Shown here piece after piece: positions 35,230 to 46,339 of a stretch of 64,000 nt of DNA. The translations under genes and the position numbers were made by a program. Origin of the DNA: Loxodes magnus (Eukaryota > Ciliophora > Karyorelictea > Loxodida > Loxodidae); the NCBI GenBank assembly GCA_946699065.1, contig CAMPDV010000259.1:186001-250000 (forward strand), written 5' to 3'. The notes below the pieces were generated by a model. It searched no databases. It saw only the letters and a list, made by a program, of their open reading frames with translations, and was not told the DNA's origin. Within the stretch, counting starts at the first letter, position 1; every line of letters begins with the position of its first letter.

Positions 35230-35800
35230 AAAAGATATAGTAGCTCATATTCACTGAATAAAATAAGTTTTTTAGTCCTGTTTTCATTCCACTTGCTTCA
35301 ATTATTGTCTTCTTTTGCCTTCAGGTCTTGCTAAAATTAGCCTTGGTAGTTCTTGATCTCATTTTCTCTTGTATACGTCTAGTTTAAGATTACAAAAGTG
35401 CTTTTTTCTCTCTTTTTTCCCCTAAAAGCAATATTATTTTTAAAATTTCCAACATTTTCAGCAATTCTTGTATAGATTTTATTAACTTTTGCGAAATTAG
35501 CATTTTTCTTAATTCTATTTTTTATTTCTGGTTTTGAAAGGCGTGGTTTTGTTTTTCTATTTGAAATTAATTTATTCCAATTTACCCTATTTCCATTTTG
35601 CTATTCTAGAAATTTCCTTGGTTTTAATTTTCCTGCTTCTGGCTCTTTAATTGGTTTTCGATTTGTTATTTTATCTTGAATTTTCTATAGTTGAGAATTT
35701 ATATTATTAAACTACTCTAGTTAATAGTTCCATAAGGCGTTGATTTCCCTCTTCTAATTGAACATACTTAAATCCAAATTATCTTAGAGACTACTGTTTA
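35230..35800 (-). CDS. Basic coding island, unrecognised
   Basis: A minus-strand frame is strikingly protein-like: PIKEPEAGKLKPRKFLEQQN, NRVNWNKLISNRKTKPRLSK, NFAKVNKIYTRIAENVGNFK and NNIAFRGKKREKSTFVILNQ. Gln is encoded by TAA/TAG and one TGA reads as Trp. It is Lys/Arg-rich with conserved-looking Pro and Gly, unlike random AT-rich translation. Upstream codons (VQLEEGNQRLMELL) are in a neighbouring frame. No family recognised. Confidence 0.35.
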
Positions 35801-35809
35801 TCAGTCCTT

Positions 35810-37840
35810 AAAAAATACAAAAATATCACATTTACTCATCTTAAAATTAAAAAATTCAGTTTCCAATCAAATTATATTTTCCTAGTTTTCCAAGATATAA
35901 AATTATTCCTAAATTAAATTTATAACTTTTTAATTAGATTACTTAAATTATTTATCTCTAAATAGATTTAAATTAAATTAAATAATATTCGCCTTTCAGC
36001 TTAATAAAATAATTTTTATGATATCACTCTCATTCTGAAACTCTTAGATCTTCATCATTGTTTTGATTTGACTTTTTTTAGTTTAGTTTCTCTTCTTCTT
36101 GTATCTTTATTCATTCATCTCTAAATAGATTTAAAATTAAAAAGATTTAAGTCTTTTAAAAGCTAAATCATATAAAATCTATGTCGATAATATAATTTTT
36201 TACTTATTTTTAATAAATTTTTATATTGTTTTATATTTATAAAATCACTAAAAAATAAACAAATTAACTAGACTGACTTTTAAATATATCAGATAAAAAA
36301 GAAAACTTCTTATTGAAATAAAATATAGATAAAAATTCTAACACACTTAGAAAGCCTTAGTTGTACTACATATGTATAGAGAAAAAAAAGTTAAAAAAAG
36401 ATGAATTATAATTATGCATACAATAGAAAAAATTTAAATTGAAGGAAATTTACAAATTTTTAAAGTTTATTATAAAAGAGTATTATAATACTGAAAATAT
36501 AAGTATTTTAATAATTACTTTATTAAATATTATTAAGTGATAAGAAATTATATTTATAATAAATTAATAAAAGACTGGAAAATATGAATTTAGTCTAAGA
36601 TGAAATATTCAAAAGGAAAAATAAAGAAAATTAAATGCAAAAAATATTTGCTTGCTGAGTATAGTAAAATTTATTAGAGAAATGTTTTAGTTTTCTTTAA
36701 AAGAAATTTTTTTGATAGTTCAAAGCAAGATTTCACTATAAATGTGCTTAATATTAGGTTTTTAATTAACTTTAAAATTTAAAAGCAACTAAAATTGATG
36801 TAATATAATACAATTATAAGAATCTGGGTTTTATTTTAAATTTCTCTTTTTTCTAATATTTTTATTATATCGATAAATAAAAATCTTTAAATTATTGATA
36901 TTAAGTTCTTTCTAGTTCTTTAATTCTTGTCACAAATAAATAAATAAAATTTATAAATCTTAATTAAGAAACGCTGATGAAGAGGAAGTGATGTGATGAG
37001 ACTTTTAAATTTAAATTTCCTTAATTGGAAGAAGAAGATCTTACAATTGAAGAATTCCAAAAGGATTTTTAGTTTAAATATTAATATTAATAAATCTTAG
37101 CTCTAGTAACTTAAATGATGCCTTTCATTGTATTTTTATTTAATTTTCTCACCTGTTACTTGTAATTAAATTTATAATTATTTTAGAAAAGTTAACCGTG
37201 ATTTAATAACTTATGAATAATAATTCTAGTTATAATAGTTCTATTTATGAATTCATTACTTTCAAATTTAGGAAAACTTCATTGGATTTAAGTAAATTTA
37301 ATTTTTTATGCTTATTTTAGGCAAACTATTTCGAGAAGTCTATAAATTTACTATAAGTTATTTTTTAAGTCCAATCTCCTTGAAATATTAATCAAATATA
37401 TTTTTTATAAAGAAGAAGTATTTTATTTTTCTAAATTTTTTAATTTAATTGTATTTAATAGCTATCTTAATTATTTTTAGCATCACTAAAAAGAATAAAA
37501 TTTTTTCATGTTGCAATAGATTTTAGGATTTGCTAATAATTATAAGTAAAAGCCTTAAAATTTTAATTTTACTATTTTTATATATAAGTTTAATAAGATT
37601 TTTCTATATAAATTGAGATTTGAAGAATTAAAACTTAAATCATGGAAAATTAAATAATTTGCTGTAAAAAAATGTAATTATAAGAAAGTTTTTCACTATA
37701 TAGGAAAATAAAAATTTTGAATAATTTTGAAAATAAAAATGATATAATTTTTAGTGAAAATTTTGGAAAATAATAAAAGTATTAAAAGTAGCAAAATTAA
37801 ATGATTAAAAATAATATTTTTATAGAAGATTAATAATTAA
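35810..37840. other. AT-rich spacer, no gene supported
   Basis: Very AT-rich; short open frames only. Confidence 0.5.
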
Positions 37841-37844
37841 ATAT

Positions 37845-39446
37845 GGAGATGATGGAAATAAAGTGTTCTTTGAAATCCAGATTTACTGGTTAATCGTTTG
37901 AAAACTTTTCCTAGAGCGAAGTATTTAATTTTTCTAGTCAGAATAAGATTTGATAAGGACAGGAGCTTAATTCATGAACTATCTAAATTTATATTAGGAT
38001 CACCAAGCATAAGATATTATAAGCAAATAAAAGAAGAAATATGCTATATATTTAGACAAAGGATAAGATGTAAAACCAGTTAGGATTGTCTAAAAGAATG
38101 GCAGTTTATAGAAATAAGAAAACGCTTTTTTGCAATAATTTAAAGGTAGATAAAAAGCATATAATAGAATAATGAGAAGATTATAAAAAAGAAGAGAAAT
38201 ATACATTAATAACTTATCAAAATTATTATCAAGCTGGAAGGATAAATAATTATTCGATGTAGTATGAGAAACGGCAAAAAATTGTAAATTTATTAGAACA
38301 TAAGTATTAGAAAAATAATTAAAATAAATTTAGAAATCAAAGAATTAATCAGATATATTACAGGAAAAATTAAAAATGGCAAAATTCTTGGAGAAAGTTT
38401 CTTTTTAAGAATTCATCTCAACCAAATTAAGAAAAATAAACAATACTAAAAGAATTGAAAATATGCAAGAAGAAAATGTTAAACTTTTGAGACGCGTACA
38501 AGAACTCAAAAGGAAAATTGCCTACCTGATTACTAACACTTAATTATCAAAAAATGGAAATGAAAATTCACCAAATGAGAATACAAAACAATTAGAAACT
38601 AAATTTAATTAATTTGCAGATTTAACGAAAAGCATATAGCTCTCAAATATGTCGATAAACGATCCTATGGAAGTAGAACAAGAATCTACGAAAAATTATA
38701 TCCAACATCGGAAAATAATGATATGCTGATATTGTAAGCAATCGGGATATAAAGTGCGAAAATGCTACCAGATTGGATGAAAAGAAAAGATAATTATAGA
38801 AAACTAATGAGATAATTAATTCAGATTCTTTTGCAGATAAGAAGGTAAACTTTACAAGAAAATACTCAAATTAAACAAAGAAGCTCCTTATATCTAATAA
38901 GCAGCTATTGAGTCCAATTTAAATAATTGGGATTATCTATAGGAAAATATTGGAAAAATAATCTGAAAACTATTAAGACTTACGATTGAGAAGATTCAAG
39001 CAAATTTTAGTTGATACTATTTTTAAACATTAAACTTTTAAGGCATAATGAATCAAGTAATAGTGAAGTAACGTTATTTAATTATAATAATTATTATTAT
39101 AGAACGAAGGAAAAATATATTAAAAAAATTATGAAAAAAGAAAAATTTTAAGGATTATAAAGTTAATAAAGAATAGCTTTTTGAGTCTATAAAAAATTTA
39201 AATAGAGGAAAAGATATAAAGGAGAATAATAGAATGAAGTAAAGGAGAAACTTGCTTAAGCTTATAAAAAAGAACTAATAGAAAGTTAGTAAAAGATTTC
39301 TTTTAAAGAGAGAGGAAAACGAAGAAATGGAAGACATGAACGAGATTAAAAAAGAGTTTCTTATCTCAGAAAATATTCTTGAAGAAATTGAGATGTATCG
39401 TTATTTAAGATTGAAAATAAGCTTTAAGAAGTATATAAATTTTTGA
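37845..39446 (+). CDS. Retroelement ORF1-like protein: coiled coil plus CCHC zinc knuckle
   Basis: A single frame of about 533 codons to TGA 39444-39446, with about eight TGA codons read as Trp. Order of features: basic helical N-terminus; coiled coil around IENMQEENVKLLRRVQELKR (about 38455-38520); acidic MSINDPMEVEQEST; a zinc knuckle C-WY-C-KQSG-Y-KVRK-C from codon 294 (TGC at 38724), where Tyr replaces the usual His and the first spacer residue is TGA (38727-38729); then QEGKLYKKILKLNKEAPYIQ; and an acidic end EENEEMEDMNEIKKEF...ILEEIEMYRYLRLK. This layout is that of an RNA-binding ORF1/Gag-like protein. A related copy lies in opposite orientation at 40130-40770. The exact start is not fixed (ATG 37843 is in another frame). 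Confidence 0.6.
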
Positions 39447-39476
39447 GTTAGCATCATTTAGAAGTCTGAAAAAGTT

Positions 39477-39511
39477 AGAGCTGCATGTCAGTAAGAGGTG
39501 CTACGCGCTCT
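39477..39511 (+). repeat. Terminal hairpin H3
   Basis: 35 nt with arms AGAGC/GCTCT and inner GAGGTGCTACGC side; two bases longer than the other copies. Confidence 0.55.
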
Positions 39512-40129
39512 TAATCTAAGTTTACTTTTTATGCAGTTTTATTATTTTTATTAAACGACTAATTTATGTTCTTTTCTATGAATTAAAGTCGTTTATTTCA
39601 AAGTGAAAAGTGAAAAAAAATTGAATAGCAACAAAATTTCATTTATTTTGATAATTATTTCTTATCATAAATAAATCACCACTAGTAAATAATGACTTAT
39701 TATTTATATATATAATTTCCTTTCAATTTAATTTTTTATTTACTTTCTTATAATAGTAATAAAAGCAAAAGTTGAAAAGTTAAAAATAAATATAATGACA
39801 TCTAAAATTTTTAAAATATATTAGAAAAATCTTTTTAATAAAAAGAGAGAATGAATAGTATGAAAATTAATTTAAAAGCAAAGACAAATTATCTGTATTA
39901 TATAGCTTTTTTTATAATTCTTTTTAATATAGAATTTTAAAACTTTTAATTGCTTTTTCTTTTTCTTTTTTCTATGCAAATATTTTTTTTCTATATATAA
40001 AAATTAAAACAATTTAGCATATGCAAAATCTCATCAGTAATTAGAATTTTTATTTCTTTGTTATGAATGAATGAATTAATTAATTTACGTGATTTCACCT
40101 TTATTTGGTTAATCACAAATCAAAAGTTT
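39512..40129. other. AT-rich spacer between inverted element copies
   Basis: About 600 bases of AT-rich sequence between the plus-strand copy at 37845-39511 and the minus-strand copy beginning at 40130. No gene seen. Confidence 0.5.
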
Positions 40130-40770
40130 AATGTTAAAAAAAAAAACTTCATATTTGCTAGGATCTTGTTTATCATACGTTCTAAGGATTTTTAATCTAT
40201 TTTTTCTGAGAGTTTCCGAAAGGTCGATTCCCATTCACTTCTTGTTAATTTCGTTAATTGCATGCTATATGTTTGGAGCTTCTTTGTTTAGCTGGAGTAT
40301 CTTTTTCCTGTAGAGTTTACCTTCTTGATTGAAATAGATCATGAAAATATTTTCCCATTAATTTTCTACTATTTTCTTTATTTTCATTAGAATTGGAATT
40401 GGAAGCAGCTTCTAATTTTGTGCCTTGTTCGTTTACAGTATCAACATATAATTATTTTCCAATAGGGAATATAATTTATTGTAGGCTGTTGCTCTACATC
40501 CATTGTATCATTCATCTGTATTTTTTACAGCAATATGCTTTCAGTTAACTCTGCGAATTGGTTAAATTTTGTTTCTAGTTATTCTATCCTGATAATTCCT
40601 AGCTATTTATTTTCAATTTTTTCCTTATGAATTAATTATCAGATGTTCAATTTTTATTTCGAGTTCTTGTACAGTTCTTAAAAGTTAAAATTTTTTTAAT
40701 TGCTTGGAGTTCTTAAAGTATTTTTTATTAATCTTAATTTGACTAAGATGAATCCTTTTGATAAGTTATT
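40130..40770 (-). pseudogene. Second, inverted copy of the zinc-knuckle ORF1-like protein, frame-broken
   Basis: Minus-strand sequence aligns along its length with the ORF at 37845: LLRTVQELEIKIEHLI (versus LLRRVQELKRKIAYLI), NQFAELTESI (versus NQFADLTKSI), MNDTMDVEQQPTINYI, a full CCHC knuckle C-WY-C-KRTR-H-KIRS-C, and QWENIFMIYFNQEGKLYRKK followed by ILQLNKEAPNIQHAINE. The first and last segments share one frame; the knuckle block is in another, so at least two indels have occurred. The TGA encoding the first spacer residue of the knuckle (40441-40443) is conserved with the other copy. No hairpin is evident at its 3' side. Confidence 0.6.
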
Positions 40771-40779
40771 TTTTACAAG

Positions 40780-43700
40780 TAATTTTACATTTTACATTTA
40801 TATAATAATATAATAAAGTAATAAATAAACATAAGAACTTAAAAAACGATAAAATAATTTTATTTGTAAAAACAGAATATCAAGAAGTTTGTGAAAAATG
40901 TTTAAAGTAATTTATAATTTTATTTTTTATTCAAAAAACCTAGTTAAAAATAAATTAAAATTAGTTTCAAATTTTTCTTTCAGTTAAATCTTTTTAATAT
41001 ATATTATGATAGTAAATATGCTTATGAAAAATTTTTATATGTATGCATTTTTAGGTTAGGGTATTTCAGGTGCATAAAAGAAAATTATTATTCTATATTC
41101 AAATTTTTTACTATTTTAATTAAAAAAAACGATACTACTTTCTTCTCTTTGAATTTCTGTTAGCATTCTTTTTCATATCAAATAGAGAGGTGATTAAAAT
41201 TTTTATTATCATATTTTTAATCATATAAAAACCAAATATTAATGATTGAGTTAAATTAGTAATTATTTCTATAAATATTAAATTTGCTTATTTATTTATT
41301 TTTTTAATTTTTGATTATTACTTTTTTTACAATCATAAAAAATCTTAAAATAGTTAAATTTTAACGGTTAAATTTTTGAATTAAATATAAAAAACATGTT
41401 TAATAGATTTATTTGAAATATTTGATAAGCTTTTTATAAAATTTAGAATAGTTTGAAATGTATTAATTTAAAATAAATTCAAAAGTTGCTGAGTAATTAT
41501 TATTAGTATTTAAATTTACAAAATTACATTGAGATTAAGATTAACTTAAGTTAATGCAAATGTCTTTTAGCTTATGCTTACTTTAGTTCTATTATTTTAT
41601 TATTTTCTCAAATCTTCTTTATATACAAATACTTTTAAAACTCTATCTCATCTTACTAGATTTAATTATTATGCATATATCTAATTGATTTGTAGTTTTT
41701 TTATATTTTATTTTTTACTGTTATAATTTTACCTTATAATTAATTAATAAATAAGTAACATTTTTTCTAATATTCTTTCAAATTTCAATTGCAAGCTGTC
41801 ATATTGAATATACATATTTTGACCTAGCAAGAATAATTTTATAAATGAATTTTTGTTAAAAAGTTAGTTTTTTAGCAATGTTTTAATCTAATTTGTTGGT
41901 AAGAATTTTAAAATTTTCTTTATTATTTTTATTTTGTAAATTAATCTATTTTGAACTTAGTTTAATTCTTTTTTAGAACAATCGAAATATAAATTAAAGT
42001 TAGGATAGTAGACATATTCTTGCATTTCACAAAAATTTAACTTTCTTAATTAAAATTTAATATTTAAGTTATCATCAATTTTAATTTAAAGAATTCATAT
42101 TTCCAATTTTTTTTCTTTTACTTAACTGAATTAGTTTTTTACTCAGAAATTAGTGAAGTGATTCTACAAAGAGGAATTGAGTAAATTTATGTTGATTTAA
42201 GCGAATTTTAATAAATTCTATTAATTATTTTTATTAAATTTACATAAAATATAATACATATTTTTATTTTTGAAATAAGAAGATTATATTGGAAATAAAA
42301 AATGATACTAGCTTTATAATTAAAAAATGTTATATTTAAAATAAATAACAATTAATAAAGATTTTAAATAAAATTTCTAATCTATGATCTTCAATATAGA
42401 TTTGAAAAAAAAAGAGAATTAGAAGAGTGAAAAGAATTAAAAAATTAAGTAATCGGCAATATTATCAAAAAATAATTAATCGCAAAAATTCTTTAAAAAA
42501 GATTATTTTAACCATAAATATTTTATGTTTAAAATCATTAGGAATTAAAAATGAATATTTAGCAATTGTTTAGGTTTTTATTTAAAAAGAATGAAAGTTT
42601 GCAATTTATAAGTTTCCTTTGCAAATTAGGGAAAAGAGATAAGATGAAAGGCTATTAAAAATTTTATAAAATGTTTACTAATTAGAAATTATTTAAGTAA
42701 GCACTATATGATATTGTGTGTTTGTAGAAGTTAAAATTAGATCTTTTTAACATAAAAAAAGTTTATTATTCAAAGTTCAGTTATTCTTTGAAAACCGAGA
42801 TTTCGTACATTTAATAATTAAATGATTGATTTTTTTTATTTATAACGAATATTAGCAATAATCTTCCCATTAGAGTTTTATCTATGTTAAACATATAAAT
42901 ACAATATTTATATCAATTTTTCAGATATATATAATCAATTGCTTTTTGTGTAATTTTGGTTTATAAAATACTAATATATAAATTAATTGTAAATTTAGAT
43001 ACAATGTGTTCTAATATCTTTTCGCATAACATTCTTAGGAATTCCTTATAGTTTTTACTAATCACAAGCGTTTTATTTTTTTATTATGAATAAGAAGTAT
43101 ATAATTGATACTATTTTTTAATTATTTTAACTAATTTATTATTAGCATTTAGAGTTTGAGGAAAAATGAGCTCGAAACGTTCAAAGTTCTTTAAAATATT
43201 TCTTGAAGGATTTAAAAAGGAAATTATGCTGGTCATTTTCTGCAAGCAGGAGCCATCATATTCATTGAATCAGTATTCTACTATTATAACTTTAAGTCCC
43301 TAATAAAATTGAATAATATAATATAAGATACGTTTCATTCAATATCTTGGATCAATTCAGGAAAATTCCAATAATTAGAGTTATAATCAGACAATTCAAT
43401 ATCTCGCTTTTTCTAGTCTTTAATCACTCTAGTAAACTTTTATTATATAATACATATGCTTAATTAAAAATAAATGATTTATTATTCATAAACTATCTTT
43501 AAAATTATTTCATTCTAAATTTTTTATTTGTAAAGAGTAATCAAAAATATCATTAATTAAAGTTATCTAAAATCTTAGAAGATTTATTAAATTTTTTACT
43601 AATTGGTAAATAATTTAAATTATTATCAATTTTTTAATTTAGATTTATTTACATCATCATTAATGTGATTATTTAAAACAAATGATGTGATTAAATGTAT

Positions 43701-45390
43701 TTTTCATACCAAAAATAAAAATTATTAGAAAATTTGGTAAAAAAGTATTATTTTATTCTTTTAAATATTAATTTGATACTATAGTTTATATATAATGTTA
43801 TAGTTTATTATATAGTTACTTTAGGCCACCCTTCCATTCTTTTTTATTATATTTATTTCAAATTTAATATATAATTCACATAGTTTATTTTACGATTAGC
43901 AATTTAATATACTAATTTCTTTAGTTTTTTTTTGGAAAATTTAATTTATTTATTTTAAATAAAATTTTTTAATCTTAAATATTAAACCAAAAAATTAATA
44001 TGATTTGAATAGAAATTTTATCATTAAATTTCATACCTTCGTTAAAAAAAAGTAATTAAGACTGTAATTTTCTAAATTAGATATCACTATCTACCTTTCA
44101 TTTCTATAAATCAAAACTTAAAAATTTTAATGCCTTTAAAATAGTCAGGATTTAACTTTTTCCTATTAAACTTTTACTTCTTTTTTTTCATTATACATTT
44201 TTATATAATAATGTCTGTGGATTGAGAGAGTAAACATTTATAATAAAATTTAATATTATAAGAAATGAAAAATTGTAAATGATCTAATTTTAAAGTTCGT
44301 TTTAATCTTTAAAATAATGTAAAAAAATTCTAATCTAATAATTTTATTTTTAACGTTTACTTTTTGAAAAATGCTATTGCTAATATTTTGAATAACACAA
44401 AACTAAATTTTAATTTTAATTAAGCTACTAAAATAATATTTTTAAACTGATTTTAGCTAAATATTTTTACCTTTTAATAACTTTTTTCTTACGGCAAAAT
44501 TTTATTTTTTTCTGGAATTTTTCACTAGAAATTGATATTATTTGATGTTTACTATTTTTTCATTTTTTTATAATTGTAAATTTTTACTGTTTTTACTAAT
44601 TACTTTTTCTTAATTAAAAGAGTGGTTAATTGATATTAGATTGAGTAAAAATAGCAAATATATAATAATCGCTATACTATATATTTAAATAAAAAATAGC
44701 AAAATTTAAATTTTACGTAATAAAATATAAATTTACAAAGCGATAGGATTGATAAGAATAATTGCAAAATCAAAATCTCAGAATAATCTTAATTTAAAAT
44801 ACTGAAAATGAGATAAAAAGTAAACTATAGCAAGTCAATTCTATTTTTCTATATTTTATAATATTTAGTCATTGTGACAATTTTAAAATATTACAATTCC
44901 ATTATTTAAACTCTTTCAGTCGTTGAAAAGATATAGTTCATACTAAAATTTGTATATTAAAAGAAAAAATTAATTTGTAAAATATTTGTTTTTAATTTGA
45001 TATTAAAAAAAATGTTACGCTACAACAATTAAATAAAATCATCTATAAAATAAGCATTTAATATCAAAGCATTATGTGCAAGTTAATACAATCACAATAT
45101 GCTTCATTAATAAAAATTTTATAATAATAACAATCACCATCTTTTTTTTTCTTTTGCCAAATTTCAAAACAAGAGTTCTAAAAAATTTTATCTTCCCTTT
45201 TTTATGCAAGGAAAATATTTTCAATTTAATATTTTTATTCATATTTCATAGAATCATAAAATTCTAGCAAAAAAGACGAAATAAGAGAACTTCTAGAAGT
45301 TTCGAATATTCTGGCAAAATCATTATGAAAACTATATTGCTATTAATTATAAAAAATCTGTAATATTAAAAGGAATGTGATGAGGTTAAA
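40780..45390. other. AT-rich desert, no gene supported
   Basis: About 4.6 kb dominated by A/T runs. A 48-codon frame (43166-43312) with slightly higher GC is the only notable open stretch and is not supported further. Confidence 0.5.
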
Positions 45391-45399
45391 ATTTCTTAA

Positions 45400-46330
45400 T
45401 TATTATATAACACAGGACGACATATTTGCAGTAGTTTTTATCTCTATAGAAATTTTGATTAAGCCTCCATCTTATCATTAATTACCTAGCAATGCAGTTG
45501 AAAAAGAATATCAAACTTTTGAAACTTTTTAAATCTCTCTTTCAATTTTTCTGATCTATGGAGTGAAATCATAATTTAAAATAATTAGAAGCATTTCACA
45601 ACTCTCTATTAATGGTTCTTTAATATATAGTTATTTAAGTATTTTTGCATTCATATTAAATATCTTTAAATTCCATGATCAGATACTCCATCATTTGTCT
45701 TAATTCAATGTTTATGATTCTATTAAGATCGAAAGGTTAATTTTCTTGTATTTTTAATAGAAAAATATAAAATAAGCAATAAAAGTTCTAAGTTTTTGCG
45801 TGCATTTACTGAAAAATATTTACAAAATTAGTGGGGAAAACTTTGCTTAAGAAATAGATTTTCTTAAAGTAAGTTGATATCAAATTTAGATGTATTAAAC
45901 TTACAATAAAATGAAATCAACCAATAAATTGATTATTTAATTTTCCTTCAGGTTTTTAGGAACAGTTTTCTTTTATTCACTTCGATTTCAAATTCTTATA
46001 ACTTAGTTTCCTTAAAGCAATCTATGCATTTAGCAGTACAAATAAAATCATCAATTAAATTGGAGTTAGAGTTACTAATCAGTTTTAAAATTTGCTCCAA
46101 GCCTGTATTAGAAATACCTATATATTAATTAACTTTAAAATTTCTTTTTGCCTTTTTAAATCATGCATTTTACTTATTTCAAAATTAGAAAATTTCAGCT
46201 TCTTTAGTATAACTTGATTATTCTCAGTTAATATAAGTTTACAAATCCGAATAAATTATTGCTAGCTAAGGTTTATATTTAGATTTTAATTAATCTCCTT
46301 TTGCATATAAAAGTAGCAAAATAAAGAGAA
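45400..46330 (-). CDS. Coding-like region with a Cys cluster, unrecognised
   Basis: A minus-strand frame reads NQYIGISNTGLEQILKLISN, SNSNLIDDFICTAKCIDCFK, LQEFEIEVNKRKLFLKT, DINLLQENLFLKQSFPHQF, and LHRSEKLKERFKKFQKFDIL, with several TGA codons read as Trp. The CTAKCIDC cluster could bind zinc, as in B-box-like fingers, but the remaining ligands are not obvious. A second minus frame is also open over most of the length, so the choice rests on amino-acid composition. Limits approximate. Confidence 0.3.
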
Positions 46331-46339
46331 GCACATTTT

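Larger units (their letters stand above)
37845..39511 (+). mobile_element. Hairpin-terminated element (copy 3)
   Basis: The ORF1-like gene plus 31 bases of spacer and a 35-nt hairpin at 39477-39511. Higher GC than both flanks. The shared C-terminal LEEI-type peptide and hairpin tie it to copy 2, and the zinc-knuckle protein ties it to the inverted copy at 40130-40770. No reverse transcriptase or transposase is present, so mobility would need a partner such as the ORF2 at 60-64 kb; that pairing is inference. Confidence 0.5.

Noticed and set aside
37898..38083. Standard-code 61-codon plus-strand frame
   Set aside because: Out of phase with the 533-codon ORF1-like frame that carries the zinc knuckle.
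43166..43312. 48-codon plus-strand ORF starting MSSKRSKFFKIFLEG
   Set aside because: Composition is reasonable but it is short, isolated and without homology or context.
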